DNA from: Bacteroidales bacterium
GTDB lineage: Bacteria; Bacteroidota; Bacteroidia; Bacteroidales; P3
Direction: 5' to 3'
Assembly (NCBI GenBank): GCA_017451385.1
Contig: JAFSPS010000043.1
Coordinates: forward strand, 1 to 64,000
Length of the DNA: 64,000 nucleotides
The first letter of the stretch is position 1; each line of letters begins with the position of its first letter. Of the stretch, positions 36,382 through 45,003 are shown piece after piece. The translations under genes and the position numbers were made by a program. The notes below the pieces were generated by a model, which made no database searches, was not told the origin of the DNA, and saw only the letters and a program-made list of their open reading frames with translations.

Positions 36382-39300
36382 ATGTTGCATAAAAGATATC
36401 TTGGACTCATAGCCTTTTTGATGCTCGCCGTTGCTGCTGTGGCACAGGTGCCGCAGAGTATGACGTCGCAGGCTGTATTGCGCAATAGTTCTGGTGCGCT
36501 GGTTGCCAACCGGCAGGTGTCGGTGCGTGTCTCCATCCTTCAGGGTTCTGCCGAAGGGACTGCCGTTTATGTGGAGAAGCATAGCCCCACCACCAACGCT
36601 AATGGCTTATACACCATCAGCGTGGGACAGGGTACCGTAGAGCAGGGTGCCTTCTCTGCTATCAACTGGGCCAGTGGTCCGTATTTCATCAAGTCGGAGG
36701 CCGACCCTACGGGAGGAGAATTCTACAGCCTCGTCACTACGCAGCAGCTGCAGAGCGTTCCATACGCGCTCTATGCGGTGCAGGCGGGGACGGCCATCAA
36801 TGCCGTCACAGCTCATCGGGCTGACACGGCGGCTATAGCCCTCAACAGTTCGGAGCAGCAGATGCTCACCCTCAATGGCGACACGGTGTTCCTCATCGGA
36901 GGAAATTTCGTGAGCCATGTGGTGCTTCCGCAGTCGCAGATAGACCCCAACATGGCCAATGACATCATCAACACTATACGACGTGAGATACGCGACTCGC
37001 TATCTGCTGTGCGCGACACGATAGCCGTGGTGCGCAATGAGGGTGCCGAACTTGACGGATGCTATGCCACCTGTGGGCAGATAGATAGCCTGCGCCGTGA
37101 GATAGACTCCATCACACGCCATTATGATTCGCTCATCCATGAGATTTCCAATGATACCACACCCTTCTGTCCTACCTCACGTTACACTGTCAGCGAGACA
37201 GCCTGCGACAGCTATACATGGACCTCTGGCGATGGTCAGACCTATACCGCCACAGGGTCGGCGGTACACATCATAACCAACCATTGCGGCGCCGACTCCA
37301 TCATCACGCTACAGGTTACGATAAACCACGGCTCTCATAATGTGATGACGCAGTATCTGCAAGAGGGTCAGTCTTATACATGGCATGGCACAGCCTACTC
37401 CGCCGAGAATACCTATACTTATTCATACACCGACGGCAATGGATGTGCCAGCACGGACACGCTGCATTTGGTAGTGACATCGGTGCCATGTGCGCCTACG
37501 ATGGGTATAGACAATCAGACTGCTTGCGACAGCTATACATGGATTAACGGCACCACCTATACACAGAGCACCACGACGCCGACACATGTCATCACGGGTG
37601 GCAACTATTGCGGTGCCGACAGTACGGTGACGCTTGCCCTGACTATCAACAGCAGTACGCACCTCGTCACATCCCAGACCTTACAGAGCGGTCAGACCTA
37701 CACATGGCATGGCACCGCCTACTCCGTCGGAGGTACCTACACCTATTCCTACACCGATGGCAATGGATGCGCCAGCACCGACACGCTACACCTAATCATA
37801 GAGAGTGCCCCCGTGGAGGGCGATGTAGAGGGGTCGGGCAACGGACTCTTCACCTCCGATGCTAATGGCACCACGGTGCGTTTCGCTGTAGGCAACCTGC
37901 AATACCAAGCATCTACCGCCACATGGCGCTTCGCAGAGCACCAGTATGACTTTGTTGGCAATGCAGCGGGCAATAACACGGCAGACGGTGGACGCCCCAC
38001 GGAGTCGGCATGGATAGACCTCTTCGGGTGGGGCACCAGCGGATGGGCCAGCGGGGCAAACCATATACAGCCGTATGCAACATACACTACGGCATCCGCC
38101 TACATGCCGGGCAACGATGTGAACAACGACCTTACGGGTGCATACGCTAATGCCGACTGGGGCGTGTATAACCCCATCAGCAATGGCGGCAATCAGGCTG
38201 GCTTATGGCGCACGCCTACGGGTGACGAGTGGGTCTATATCTTCAATACCCGTAGCGCATCTACGGTGGGCGGCACTGCCAATGCCCGCTATGTGGCGGC
38301 GACAGTCAATAATGTAAAGGGCATCATCCTTTTCCCTGACACCTATACTCATCCGTCGGGCGTCGCTACGCCGACGGGCATCAACACACGTACCACAACC
38401 TTCCAGACCAACACTTATAGCGAGACGGCATGGCAGAGCATGGAGTCGGCGGGATGCGTCTTTCTTCCCGCGGCAGGCCATCGTTCAGGCACAACCGTAA
38501 CACTGGCATCAACGCCATACGTTGGACAAAATGCCTATGGTTACTATTGGTCATCCACACATCTTGGCATTGGTGGCAATGGCGCAACTGCCAAATACGT
38601 TCTCTTCTATGCTAATAGTGGCAATTTGGTAAGTCTTCCCACCTCGTCGTCGGCATCCGATTATTCTACGCCGCGCTCCGAGGGACTCTCCGTCCGTCTC
38701 GTGCGCAATAGCACGGCTACGGCTTCCTGCGAACCTACCTTTGGAACAGATGTGCAGACTGCCGAGGGCAGCTTCACATGGATTGACGGCAACACCTACA
38801 CCGAGAGCAACAACACTGCCACCTATGTCATTGCAAACGGCAACCACTGCGGAGCCGACAGTACGGTGACGCTCAACCTCACTATCACACCTGCCCCCGT
38901 AGAAGCGGGCGATGGCAGCCTCGTAGGTGGTTTCACCATTAATGGTAACGGCGACCGCATACAGTTCTCGAAAGGCAACTTGCAGTACAGGGCTTCAACA
39001 AATACATGGCGCTTTGCCGTGAACCAATATGATTTCGTAGGAACTGCAACACTGGGTAATGTCTATGAGGGTGGCACGAAGAGCAGCAATACTAATATTT
39101 CGGCGACCTATGCAGGCTGGATAGACCTTTTCGGATATGCCACAAGCGGATGGAACAGCGGAATAACGGGCAAGACCTCATATCAGCCGTATTCTAAAAG
39201 TACATACGATAATACCTATCTCGGCGAAAACCTCACAGGAGCCTATGCCAATGGCGATTGGGGCGTATATAATGCCATCTCTAACGGCGGTAACGAAGCC

Positions 39301-42021
39301 GGCCAGTGGAGGACATTGACTCATGACGAATTAAAATACCTGTTGCGTTACAGAACCAACGCTTTGCAGAAACGTTCGTTCGGAAGGGTCAATGGAGTGG
39401 AAGGCCTAATTATTCTCCCCGACAGCTGGTCGCTCCCATCAAGTTGTAGCTTTACGCCAAACGTCACGTCCAATTTCACCACAAATACATACAGCATTGA
39501 CCAGTGGAACGACATGGAGATATCTGGTGCTGTGTTCTTGCCCAAGACAGGGTCGCGTGGCAACTTCACCACCTCTTCGGGCACCTCATACACGACTGTT
39601 ATCACCGCCGACTTTCAGTCGTACTATTGGACATCCTCGCGCAAGAACTCTAATCAGTATGGTTGGGTGTTATCGTTCTGTACGGGAACACTTAATGATA
39701 GTACTGTCTATTCCTCCAATGGCGGCATAGCAGTGCGTTTGGTACGTCCCTACCAAGCCCCTGCCACGGCTTGCGGAACCACATACGGCACGGATGTGCA
39801 GACTGCCGAGGGCAGCTTCACATGGATTGACGGCAACACCTACACCGAGAGCAACAACACAGCCACCTACACCCTCACGGGCGGCAACCATTGCGGTGGC
39901 GACAGTGTCGTGACACTCAATCTCACTATCACGGCATCACCTACGGAGCCTTCGGGCAATGGCGTTCTGCCGGGCCTCTTCACGGTGAACGAGGATGGTG
40001 GCACCGTGCAGTTCTCGCAAGGCAACTTGCAGTGGTTGGCAAGAAGCAACACCGACATCAACGGTACCACATACCCCGACAATACATGGCGTTTTGCCAA
40101 TTTGCAGTACGACTTTGTCGGTGGAATATGTACATACGGATGTAGTTACACGGGCATCAGTTCTGTCCAAATGTCAAATGGTACGTTTTGCAGTAACAAT
40201 AGCGTGAGTGCCAATCTCGCATATTGGATAGACCTCTTCGGATGGGGCACCAGCGGATGGAACAGTGGAGCAACAGCCTATCAGCCGTGGAATACGAGCA
40301 CTAATGCGGGTGACTACATCTCGGGTAGCCTTGTGGGAGATAATGCCAATGCTGACTGGGGCGTGTATAACAACATCGTCAATGGCGGCGGTTCGGAACG
40401 CTGGCGTCTGCTCACTCGTGACGAATGGAACTATCTGCTCAACACGCGCACTAATGCATCACAGAAGAAGTCTCTCGGCAGGATATATGTGTCGGGTACC
40501 ATCAACTACATTCATGGTATGATACTTTTGCCGGACGAGTTCACCCTGCCATCAGGATGTTCGTTTAGTGTTGATTATGCGCGTTCTTATTATGGGTATC
40601 AGACAAATACATATTCCGAAACGCAATGGGAGGCTATGGAGGAGGCCGGTGCCGTTTTTCTGCCTATGACGGGATATATGTTGGGTACTGACTACTACCC
40701 GTTGGGCGACGCCTATCTCGGCTCTTATTGGACATCTACCACTGTCACAAACGAATACTCAAATACTATCAATTTTTCGCAGAATGCAACTACTCAAAAC
40801 GGTAGTATCACGATAGGTAGCTCATATTATTATGGCAATCACGACCGTCGTAATGCGGTACGCCTTGTGCGCGATGTCGAAACGACAGCCTGCCTCCCCT
40901 CTACGGGCGTTGATGTCCGCACCGAGGAAAGTCCTTTTACTTGGATTGACGGCAACACCTACACCGAAAGCAATAATACAGCTACATTTGTCATCGTTGG
41001 TGGCAACTATTGCGGTGCCGACAGCACGGTGACGCTCAACCTCACCATCACGCAGCCTTCGCTGCCTGTCGTCTCGATGGAGGGCACATTGCCCGGGGCG
41101 TTCACCGTCAACAGTGGTGGCACGCAGATACAGTTCAGCAAAGGCAATTTGCAGTATCTCGGCTCTACCAACACCTTTCGGTTTGCCGACCACCAGTATG
41201 ACTACTGTGGCGGCTATGATGTGCGCAACAGCAGCACCTATGGCAATGTCAGCGGAGGTTCAAATACTACACACACTACTACCTATCAGCGTCAGAACAG
41301 CGGCTATCTGATAGACCTCATGCCCTACGGCACCAGCAACTGGGCGGATGGCGACTATGACTACTATCAGCCTTATCTTGTGGCTACCGCCACCGAGTAT
41401 TGCAAGCACAGCATGACGGGCGACTATGCCAATGCCGACTGGGGCGTATATAATTCCATATCGGGAGGTGGCAGTCAGGCAGGGGTGTGGCGTACTCCTA
41501 CCTACGACGAGTGGAACTACCTGCTCAATGAACGCACTAATGCGGCTAACCTAAAATCGTTGGCGACCATTGTCAAGAGCTATGGCGAGGAGTACCCCGG
41601 TATGATTATCCTGCCGGATGATTTTCAGCTGCCGTCAGAATGTTCGGGATGTGAGTTCAATACGGGCTATGCTGCCTCTCATTATGCGGGTTTCTCCACC
41701 AACGAATATACTCTTGAACAGTGGGGATATATGGAGGCGGCAGGTGCCGTATTCCTACCCGCTACAGGCTTTCGCTACAGTACGAGCTATTATTTCGGCT
41801 CATACAACTACATAGGCATCTATTGGACTGCCACCACCTACGACGATGAATATGCTTATTATATGGGTTTTGCCGATGCTGGCAGTAGCTCGTCAAGCCG
41901 TGCGTGGATAAGTCTTAACCACAGTGATTCAGAAGCATATATAGGCTACGACTATGGCAACAAGGTCAACGGCCACGCTATACGCCTTGTGCGCAATGCG
42001 CCGTCAGGTGATGTGGATTGA
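36382..42021 (+). CDS. Giant modular surface protein with four FISUMP/DUF1566-like domains
   Basis: The 1879-residue protein starts with a signal peptide (MLHKRYLGLIAFLMLAVAAV) and an N-terminal domain common in Bacteroidetes surface proteins (MTSQAVLRNSSGALVANRQV, SVPYALYAVQAG). Then follow five Cys modules (ACDSYTWxxGxTYTxS...CGADSxVTLxLTI) at about 37191, 37513, 38746, 39788 and 40907, and two TYTWHGTAYS modules at about 37327 and 37645. Four ~290-residue domains (about 37834, 38920, 39958, 41080) share GNLQY, WRFAxxQYDFVG, WIDLFGWGTSGW, NADWGVYN, WRTPTxDEW and AxRLVR. These resemble FISUMP/DUF1566-type, C-type-lectin-like domains. It ends in VRNAPSGDVD with no T9SS sorting domain. Adhesion or ligand binding is inferred. 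Confidence 0.78.
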   Translation: MLHKRYLGLIAFLMLAVAAVAQVPQSMTSQAVLRNSSGALVANRQVSVRVSILQGSAEGTAVYVEKHSPTTNANGLYTISVGQGTVEQGAFSAINWASGPYFIKSEADPTGGEFYSLVTTQQLQSVPYALYAVQAGTAINAVTAHRADTAAIALNSSEQQMLTLNGDTVFLIGGNFVSHVVLPQSQIDPNMANDIINTIRREIRDSLSAVRDTIAVVRNEGAELDGCYATCGQIDSLRREIDSITRHYDSLIHEISNDTTPFCPTSRYTVSETACDSYTWTSGDGQTYTATGSAVHIITNHCGADSIITLQVTINHGSHNVMTQYLQEGQSYTWHGTAYSAENTYTYSYTDGNGCASTDTLHLVVTSVPCAPTMGIDNQTACDSYTWINGTTYTQSTTTPTHVITGGNYCGADSTVTLALTINSSTHLVTSQTLQSGQTYTWHGTAYSVGGTYTYSYTDGNGCASTDTLHLIIESAPVEGDVEGSGNGLFTSDANGTTVRFAVGNLQYQASTATWRFAEHQYDFVGNAAGNNTADGGRPTESAWIDLFGWGTSGWASGANHIQPYATYTTASAYMPGNDVNNDLTGAYANADWGVYNPISNGGNQAGLWRTPTGDEWVYIFNTRSASTVGGTANARYVAATVNNVKGIILFPDTYTHPSGVATPTGINTRTTTFQTNTYSETAWQSMESAGCVFLPAAGHRSGTTVTLASTPYVGQNAYGYYWSSTHLGIGGNGATAKYVLFYANSGNLVSLPTSSSASDYSTPRSEGLSVRLVRNSTATASCEPTFGTDVQTAEGSFTWIDGNTYTESNNTATYVIANGNHCGADSTVTLNLTITPAPVEAGDGSLVGGFTINGNGDRIQFSKGNLQYRASTNTWRFAVNQYDFVGTATLGNVYEGGTKSSNTNISATYAGWIDLFGYATSGWNSGITGKTSYQPYSKSTYDNTYLGENLTGAYANGDWGVYNAISNGGNEAGQWRTLTHDELKYLLRYRTNALQKRSFGRVNGVEGLIILPDSWSLPSSCSFTPNVTSNFTTNTYSIDQWNDMEISGAVFLPKTGSRGNFTTSSGTSYTTVITADFQSYYWTSSRKNSNQYGWVLSFCTGTLNDSTVYSSNGGIAVRLVRPYQAPATACGTTYGTDVQTAEGSFTWIDGNTYTESNNTATYTLTGGNHCGGDSVVTLNLTITASPTEPSGNGVLPGLFTVNEDGGTVQFSQGNLQWLARSNTDINGTTYPDNTWRFANLQYDFVGGICTYGCSYTGISSVQMSNGTFCSNNSVSANLAYWIDLFGWGTSGWNSGATAYQPWNTSTNAGDYISGSLVGDNANADWGVYNNIVNGGGSERWRLLTRDEWNYLLNTRTNASQKKSLGRIYVSGTINYIHGMILLPDEFTLPSGCSFSVDYARSYYGYQTNTYSETQWEAMEEAGAVFLPMTGYMLGTDYYPLGDAYLGSYWTSTTVTNEYSNTINFSQNATTQNGSITIGSSYYYGNHDRRNAVRLVRDVETTACLPSTGVDVRTEESPFTWIDGNTYTESNNTATFVIVGGNYCGADSTVTLNLTITQPSLPVVSMEGTLPGAFTVNSGGTQIQFSKGNLQYLGSTNTFRFADHQYDYCGGYDVRNSSTYGNVSGGSNTTHTTTYQRQNSGYLIDLMPYGTSNWADGDYDYYQPYLVATATEYCKHSMTGDYANADWGVYNSISGGGSQAGVWRTPTYDEWNYLLNERTNAANLKSLATIVKSYGEEYPGMIILPDDFQLPSECSGCEFNTGYAASHYAGFSTNEYTLEQWGYMEAAGAVFLPATGFRYSTSYYFGSYNYIGIYWTATTYDDEYAYYMGFADAGSSSSSRAWISLNHSDSEAYIGYDYGNKVNGHAIRLVRNAPSGDVD
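38749..38816 (+). repeat. 68-bp direct repeat, copy 1
   Basis: This stretch is identical, base for base, to 39793-39860. It codes for the Cys-module segment VQTAEGSFTWIDGNTYTESN. The two copies are 1044 bp apart, an exact multiple of three, and flank one whole FISUMP-like domain. Confidence 0.9.
39793..39860 (+). repeat. 68-bp direct repeat, copy 2
   Basis: This is the second identical copy of the repeat at 38749-38816. A third, diverged copy around 40930-40980 keeps 26 identical bases (40942-40967). Confidence 0.9.
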
Positions 42022-42064
42022 AGGGTAAATATGAAAAATAAATATATATAATTGTATATTTTTA

Positions 42065-42072
42065 TATCTTTG
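42065..42072 (+). promoter_or_regulatory. -7 box for the arginine decarboxylase gene
   Basis: TATCTTTG matches TAnnTTTG and lies 65 bp before the ATG at 42137. The predicted transcription start (about 6-8 bp downstream) falls inside the terminator hairpin at 42074-42101. No -33 box is obvious in the AT-rich upstream sequence. Confidence 0.6.
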
Positions 42073-42073
42073 T

Positions 42074-42106
42074 ACGGCAATCCGAATCAGTCGGATTGCC
42101 GTTTTT
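42074..42106 (+). terminator. Intrinsic terminator after the giant surface-protein gene
   Basis: A 12-bp perfect stem (ACGGCAATCCGA with TCGGATTGCCGT) closes a 5-nt loop and runs into T5. It ends transcripts arriving from the 36382-42021 gene. It begins directly after the -7 box of the next gene, so transcripts from that promoter would lack the 5' arm. Confidence 0.88.
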
Positions 42107-42136
42107 CTAACAATCTAACTGAATTACATTGCAAAG

Positions 42137-43537
42137 ATGAAAAACAAGTATTACGATTTAATTGAGCAGACATTTGATTTTCCACAGGACGAGTTCCGTA
42201 CTGAGGATGGTGAGCTGATGTTTCATGACATACCGCTAATGGAAATCATCAAGCAGTATGGTACGCCGCTCAAGATAACCTATCTGCCCAAGATAAGTTC
42301 GCAGATACAGCGTGCCAAGCGTATGTTTAATGTGGCTATCGCCAAGACCGACTATCGGGGCACCTACAACTACTGCTATTGCACCAAGAGCAGCCATTTC
42401 GAGTTTGTTCTCGAAGAAGCGTTGAAAAACGATATCAATCTTGAAACATCATCGGCGTTCGACATCAATCTGATACGGGAACTGTATGAGCAGAAGCTCA
42501 TAGACAAAGACATCTTCGTGGTCTGCAATGGTTACAAGAAGCAGCAGTATCTGGAAAATATCGCAGAACTGTATGCTGATGGCTTTCACAATGTAGTGCC
42601 TGTCCTTGACAACAAGAATGAGTACTATGCTCTCGACAGGCTCATACCAGATGACGTGGAGCCGATGAAGCTGGGCATCCGTATCGCGTCTGAGGAGGAA
42701 CCAAAGTTTGACTTCTACACATCGCGACTCGGCATCCGCTATAACGATATTCTGAGTTTCTATGAGGAACAGGTGAAGCCAAATAAGAAGTTCCAATTCA
42801 AGATGCTGCACTTCTTCATCAACACTGGCATCCGCGATACCGCCTACTATTGGAACGAGCTGGCTAAATGTGTCAATGTCTATTGCGACCTGAAACAGGT
42901 ATGTCCCGAACTCGACTCGCTCAACATAGGGGGCGGTTTCCCGCAGAAGACATCGTTGGCCAGCAACTTCGACTATGAGTATATGGCGGAGGAGATACTT
43001 GCGCAGATAAAGAACATCTGTGCTTCGCGCAATGTGGCGGAACCTAATATCTTCACCGAGTTTGGTTCGTTTACTGTCGGTGAGAGTGGCGCTACGCTCT
43101 ATAGCATCCTCGACCAGAAGCAGCAGAACGACCGCGAGCTGTGGTATATGATTGATAGTTCGTTCATCACCACGCTGCCCGACACGTGGGGCATCAATCA
43201 GCGTTTCATCATGCTGCCCATCAACCACTGGGACAGCGAGTATCAGCGCGTATTCCTTGGTGGCCTGACATGCGACAGCGAGGACTACTACAACGCCGAC
43301 TCGCACGCCAACGCCATCTTCCTGCCCAAGCTGCAGAAGGATGAGCCTCTGTATATAGGTTTCTTCCATACAGGAGCCTATCAGGAGAGCCTCGGCGGCT
43401 ACGGCGGCATACAGCACTGCCTCATCCCTGCTCCGAAGCACATCATCATCGACAAGGACGAGAACGGAGAATACACCACTAAACTCTTTGCTAAAGAGCA
43501 GTCGCACAAGTCGATGCTAAAAATATTGGGCTATTGA
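42137..43537 (+). CDS. speA: Arginine decarboxylase, short Bacteroidetes type
   Basis: This PLP enzyme of the alanine-racemase-fold decarboxylases makes agmatine for polyamine synthesis. The 466-residue protein has the PLP lysine (Lys84) in YNYCYCTKSSHFEFVLEEAL, the phosphate-binding LNIGGGFPQKTS, EFGSFTVGESGATLY, and the catalytic cysteine region LGGLTCDSEDYYNADSHANA. It is much shorter than E. coli SpeA (about 650 residues), but it matches the family annotated as arginine decarboxylase in Bacteroidetes. Substrate assignment therefore rests on family naming; a related diamino-acid substrate is not excluded. Strong hairpins follow its stop. Confidence 0.82.
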   Translation: MKNKYYDLIEQTFDFPQDEFRTEDGELMFHDIPLMEIIKQYGTPLKITYLPKISSQIQRAKRMFNVAIAKTDYRGTYNYCYCTKSSHFEFVLEEALKNDINLETSSAFDINLIRELYEQKLIDKDIFVVCNGYKKQQYLENIAELYADGFHNVVPVLDNKNEYYALDRLIPDDVEPMKLGIRIASEEEPKFDFYTSRLGIRYNDILSFYEEQVKPNKKFQFKMLHFFINTGIRDTAYYWNELAKCVNVYCDLKQVCPELDSLNIGGGFPQKTSLASNFDYEYMAEEILAQIKNICASRNVAEPNIFTEFGSFTVGESGATLYSILDQKQQNDRELWYMIDSSFITTLPDTWGINQRFIMLPINHWDSEYQRVFLGGLTCDSEDYYNADSHANAIFLPKLQKDEPLYIGFFHTGAYQESLGGYGGIQHCLIPAPKHIIIDKDENGEYTTKLFAKEQSHKSMLKILGY

Positions 43538-43554
43538 TGTCAAACAAGTCTTTT

Positions 43555-43600
43555 CTACCACTAGACGACCGCTGGTAAACCAGCTGTCGTCTGGTGGTAG
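43555..43600. terminator. Long hairpin between convergent speA and ddl genes
   Basis: A 15-bp outer stem (CTACCACTAGACGAC with GTCGTCTGGTGGTAG, one G-U pair) continues through one mismatch into a 5-bp inner stem (GCTGG with CCAGC) around a TAAA loop. There is no T-run on either side. It lies 18 bp past the speA stop and probably serves as a 3' end or stabiliser. Confidence 0.6.
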
Positions 43601-43611
43601 ATTGTTAGAGC

Positions 43612-43653
43612 AAACGGCCGATGCTACAATGTAATAGCATCGGCCGTTTTTTT
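43612..43653 (+). terminator. Intrinsic terminator between speA and ddl
   Basis: A 15-bp perfect stem (AAACGGCCGATGCTA with TAGCATCGGCCGTTT) closes an 8-nt loop and continues into a T-run on the plus strand. On the minus strand the stem is followed by TTTGCTC, so some bidirectional activity is possible. Confidence 0.9.
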
Positions 43654-43801
43654 GAATTCAGGACAAAATCTTGACAATTTGTGATATGTAGTATCTACAG
43701 AATGTTCACCATCACATATCATCTTATGTATCAGAAGGAAATCATGATGTGTTTGCTCCTTTGTACTCTATTCAGGAATCATTGGTGTTGCTTAATAGTC
43801 C

Positions 43802-44788
43802 CTACACGGCGCTGTCTATTATCATATCGTAGAGTTCGGTGGTGCTGATGCCTACGGAGCGAGCCTGTTTGGGGACGATGCTCTCGGCGCTCTGGCCGGG
43901 GATGGTGTTCACTTCGAGGAAGAAGAGCTCTTTGCGTTCGGTGTTGTAGATGAAGTCGAAGCGTACCATGCCGCGGCAGTCGAGCAGGTCGTATAGTTTG
44001 GCGGAGACCTCCTGTATGTGCTGGCTTATGTCATTCTCAACCTCGGCAGGTGTTACCTCGTCGGCAAAACCGTTGTATTTGGCCTCGTAGTCGAAGAACT
44101 CGTGACCGCCTTTGGGTATGAGCTCCGTGATGGGGAAGACGTGCAGCTTGCCGCGGGAGCGTATCACGCCGCAGTCGAATTCGCGTCCAGCGATAAATTG
44201 TTCTATCATCACAGCGCTGTCTTTCTCCAACGCCCATTCTATTGCTGGGCGCAGCTGGTCGCGTGTCTTGACTTTTGTGGTTGCCACACTGCTACCGCCA
44301 GAGGCTGGTTTGACGAAGAGAGGCAGTCCGAGGCGCGAGATGATGTCGTCCTCGTTGATGGGTTGATTGCGGAAGAGGGTGATGCTCTGAGCCACGCTGA
44401 CGATGCCGAAGGAGCGCACTACGGGGTTGCAGAGGCTCTTGTTGAAGGTGAGCGACGAGCAGTAGAAGCCGCAGGTGGTGTAGGGGAGTCCTATCATGTC
44501 GAAATAGCCTTGCAGCATGCCGTTCTCGCCCGGGGTGCCGTGGATGATGATGAAGGCAATGTCGAAGGTGATTTTCTTGCCATCGTCAATGATGGAGAAA
44601 TCGTTTTTGTCCACGGGGCCGTGGCTCTCATCATCTCGCAGCTGATACCATCCGCTTTTGTCGATGACTATCTTATATACGTTGTATTTTTGGCGGTCGA
44701 GGGCGGCATATACTTGTTTTCCGCTACCTAAGGAGATGACGCACTCGTCGGAGTAGCCACCCATCACTAGGGCAATGTTTTTTTTCAT
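43802..44788 (-). CDS. ddl: D-alanine--D-alanine ligase
   Basis: Ddl makes the D-Ala-D-Ala dipeptide used by MurF. The 328-residue ATP-grasp enzyme has IALVMGGYSDECVISLGSGK at the N-terminus, IIHGTPGENGMLQGYFDMIG, YTTCGFYCSSLTFNKSLCN, FVKPASGGSSVATTKV, and the metal-binding end MVRFDFIY...FFLEVNTIPGQSAESIVPKQ. The length is normal. The region upstream of its start carries a tandem repeat (44813-44972), and no TAnnTTTG box was found there. Confidence 0.95.
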   Translation of the reverse strand: MKKNIALVMGGYSDECVISLGSGKQVYAALDRQKYNVYKIVIDKSGWYQLRDDESHGPVDKNDFSIIDDGKKITFDIAFIIIHGTPGENGMLQGYFDMIGLPYTTCGFYCSSLTFNKSLCNPVVRSFGIVSVAQSITLFRNQPINEDDIISRLGLPLFVKPASGGSSVATTKVKTRDQLRPAIEWALEKDSAVMIEQFIAGREFDCGVIRSRGKLHVFPITELIPKGGHEFFDYEAKYNGFADEVTPAEVENDISQHIQEVSAKLYDLLDCRGMVRFDFIYNTERKELFFLEVNTIPGQSAESIVPKQARSVGISTTELYDMIIDSAV

Positions 44789-44812
44789 GGATGTAGGATA
44801 TTGAGATATTCG

Positions 44813-44972
44813 GATGTTAAGATTTGATAGATATTAAGATTTAGAGATGTTAAGATTTGATAGATATTAAGATTTAGAGAAGTTAAGATTTGATAGATGT
44901 TAAGATTTAGAGATGTTAAGATTTAGAGATGTTAAGATTTAGAGATGTTAAGATATTAAGATATAAAGATTG
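44813..44972. repeat. 16/17-bp tandem repeat upstream of ddl
   Basis: Eight units with consensus GATRTTAAGATTTRGA (alternating 17-bp units ending GATA and 16-bp units ending AGA in the first half, then pure 16-bp units) run from 44813 to 44943. Decayed units (GATGTTAAGATA, TTAAGATATAAAG) continue to about 44972. It lies 25 bp upstream of the ddl ATG, between ddl and the GSCFA gene. There are no unique spacers, so this is a minisatellite, not a CRISPR array. Confidence 0.93.
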
Positions 44973-45003
44973 AAATGTCAATTCACAATCCACTAATTAT
45001 AAT

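Noticed and set aside
44813-44972. Possible CRISPR array
   Set aside because: Units are only 16/17 bp, directly abutting and without unique spacers, and no cas genes are near.
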